A DNA stretch of 6,515 bases from an uncultured Christensenellaceae bacterium (GTDB lineage Bacteria; Bacillota; Clostridia; Christensenellales; Christensenellaceae). Positions 6,101 through 6,515 of this stretch are shown piece by piece; the first letter of the stretch is position 1, and every line of letters begins with the position of its first letter. The notes beneath the pieces were generated by a model, which had not been told where the DNA came from, made no database searches, and was given only the letters and a program-made list of their open reading frames with translations. The position numbers and the translations under genes were made by a program. Location: contig CAKSBK010000059.1 in assembly GCA_934438035.1 (NCBI GenBank), positions 1-6,515 on the forward strand. Reading direction: 5' to 3'.

Positions 6101-6281
6101 AAGATACGGCAGGTATCCTGACTTATGATACTGCGGAAAATCCGCACAGAGCCGGCTGTCCCAGACTGTTCGGTCGGGTGTACCGCTCCCATCTTGTCAA
6201 ATACAGTAATGGCGGTTGTTCAGGACTCGAACCTGATTTCCTTTTCATCTACTCAGTTAACAACTTTTCAAACCGTATCTT
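6101..6281 (-). promoter_or_regulatory. Cobalamin riboswitch (B12 element)
   Basis: The aptamer reads on the minus strand. A perfect 9-bp closing helix P1 forms between AAGATACGG (6281-6273) and CCGTATCTT (6109-6101). Inside are the conserved blocks in the right order: GATGAAAAGGAA (AAAAGGGAA-like), CAGGTTCGAGTCCTG (the GGTG-AA-TCC arm), AACCGCCATTACTGTA (matching the GCCACTGTA block), and near the 3' end the B12 box AAGTCAGGATACCTGCC (6124-6108), close to the consensus AGTCAGGAGACCTGCC. Adenosylcobalamin-type riboswitches bind coenzyme B12 and repress B12 synthesis or uptake genes. Here the intrinsic terminator downstream indicates transcriptional control of the whole DUF4430-ECF operon. Confidence 0.93.
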
Positions 6282-6306
6282 CTTACATCGGTATTCAGTT
6301 TCACTT

Positions 6307-6335
6307 ATTATACCAATTTATCCGCGCTTTTGCAA
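6307..6335 (-). promoter_or_regulatory. Probable sigma-A promoter of the cobalamin operon
   Basis: On the minus strand TTGCAA (6335-6330) and a perfect TATAAT (6312-6307) are separated by 17 bp. A transcript starting about 6-8 nt downstream would begin near 6300, roughly 20 nt before riboswitch helix P1. This is the better placed of two candidate promoters. Confidence 0.72.
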
Positions 6336-6351
6336 GAGAAAAAACCGACTT

Positions 6352-6380
6352 ATTATACAGGAAAACAAACTTCTTTTTAA
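6352..6380 (-). promoter_or_regulatory. Possible second upstream promoter
   Basis: A second perfect TATAAT (6357-6352) lies 45 bp upstream of the first, with a weak TTAAAA at the -35 position (6380-6375, 17-bp spacing). The 11-bp block around each -10 is identical (acttattatac on the plus strand at 6303-6313 and 6348-6358), so it may be a duplicated promoter element or coincidence in AT-rich DNA. Confidence 0.35.
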
Positions 6381-6454
6381 GAAAACAAGCCTGACGCGGT
6401 AAGGCGCATTCTTCTTCGCATGCCTTCGTTTTCATGTAAAATAATGTCTACTGA

Positions 6455-6480
6455 ATAATTGCATTAGCAAATGCAATTAT
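6455..6480. repeat. Perfect AT-rich inverted repeat
   Basis: ATAATTGCATT (6455-6465) and AATGCAATTAT (6470-6480) form a perfect 11-bp stem with an AGCA loop. It directly abuts the next hairpin. No T-run follows on either strand, so it is less terminator-like than its neighbour; it could be part of a composite terminator or a small repeat element. Confidence 0.6.
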
Positions 6481-6509
6481 ATAAAATCGAGTTAAAATCT
6501 CGATTTTAT
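6481..6509. terminator. Probable bidirectional intrinsic terminator
   Basis: ATAAAATCGAG (6481-6491) pairs perfectly with CTCGATTTTAT (6499-6509) around a 7-nt loop. The ATCGAG/CTCGAT core is flanked by AAAA on one side and TTTT on the other, the classic arrangement of a terminator working in both directions. On the minus strand it would stop a transcript coming from a gene to the right of the window and insulate the cobalamin operon. Confidence 0.6.
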
Positions 6510-6515
6510 GGGTCA

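Noticed and set aside
6210..6245. GGTTCGAGTCC on the minus strand resembling a tRNA T-arm
   Set aside because: No acceptor stem, anticodon arm or CCA-side pairing around it; it is a conserved hairpin inside the cobalamin aptamer.
6125..6402. Plus-strand open frames of 89 and 74 codons
   Set aside because: They cover the cobalamin riboswitch and its promoters on the other strand and have no protein-like features.
1..6515. CRISPR arrays, insertion sequences, rRNA
   Set aside because: No regularly spaced repeats, no transposase-like frame with terminal inverted repeats, and no ribosomal RNA sequence were seen.

Overview
The window looks like a chromosomal segment from an anaerobic Firmicute, probably Clostridia. 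Supporting signs are strong AGGAG-type ribosome binding sites, moderate-to-low GC, an intrinsic-terminator riboswitch, an energy-coupling factor (ECF) vitamin transporter and Gram-positive style lipoproteins. All convincing genes are on the minus strand, so the biology reads from right to left.

Right end (about 6515-5940): two back-to-back perfect hairpins, the second a probable terminator of a gene outside the window. Next come two TATAAT-type promoters, a cobalamin riboswitch closed by a perfect 9-bp P1 helix, and an intrinsic terminator just before the first start codon. This is the layout of a B12-repressed operon controlled by transcription attenuation.

Middle (5928-556): a tightly packed operon. 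In order it encodes a lipoprotein with a transcobalamin-like C-terminal (DUF4430) domain, EcfT, a tandem-fused EcfA ATPase, an S component of the cobalamin type, a decayed secreted protein gene, and a lipoprotein with prenyltransferase-like alpha/alpha repeats. A strong terminator at 503-542 closes it. The riboswitch indicates that the whole set serves cobalamin or corrinoid uptake. Most striking, the two lipoproteins correspond to the two halves of animal intrinsic factor/transcobalamin (alpha/alpha barrel plus small beta domain), encoded separately and joined to an ECF transporter. ECF transporters are normally thought to work without an external binding protein.

Left end (below about 500): an abrupt change to phage structural genes, namely a 62-aa single-span membrane protein overlapping by 4 nt the start of a portal protein that runs off the window. 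No large terminase gene lies where one would be expected, so this is a truncated prophage edge, a deletion, or an assembly join.

Two signs of ongoing change lie inside the operon. The gene between the S component and the barrel lipoprotein is broken into pieces in several frames. EcfT appears to have lost its stop codon through one base change that also alters residue 9 of the overlapping ATPase gene. No database search was possible; family names rest on motif recognition.
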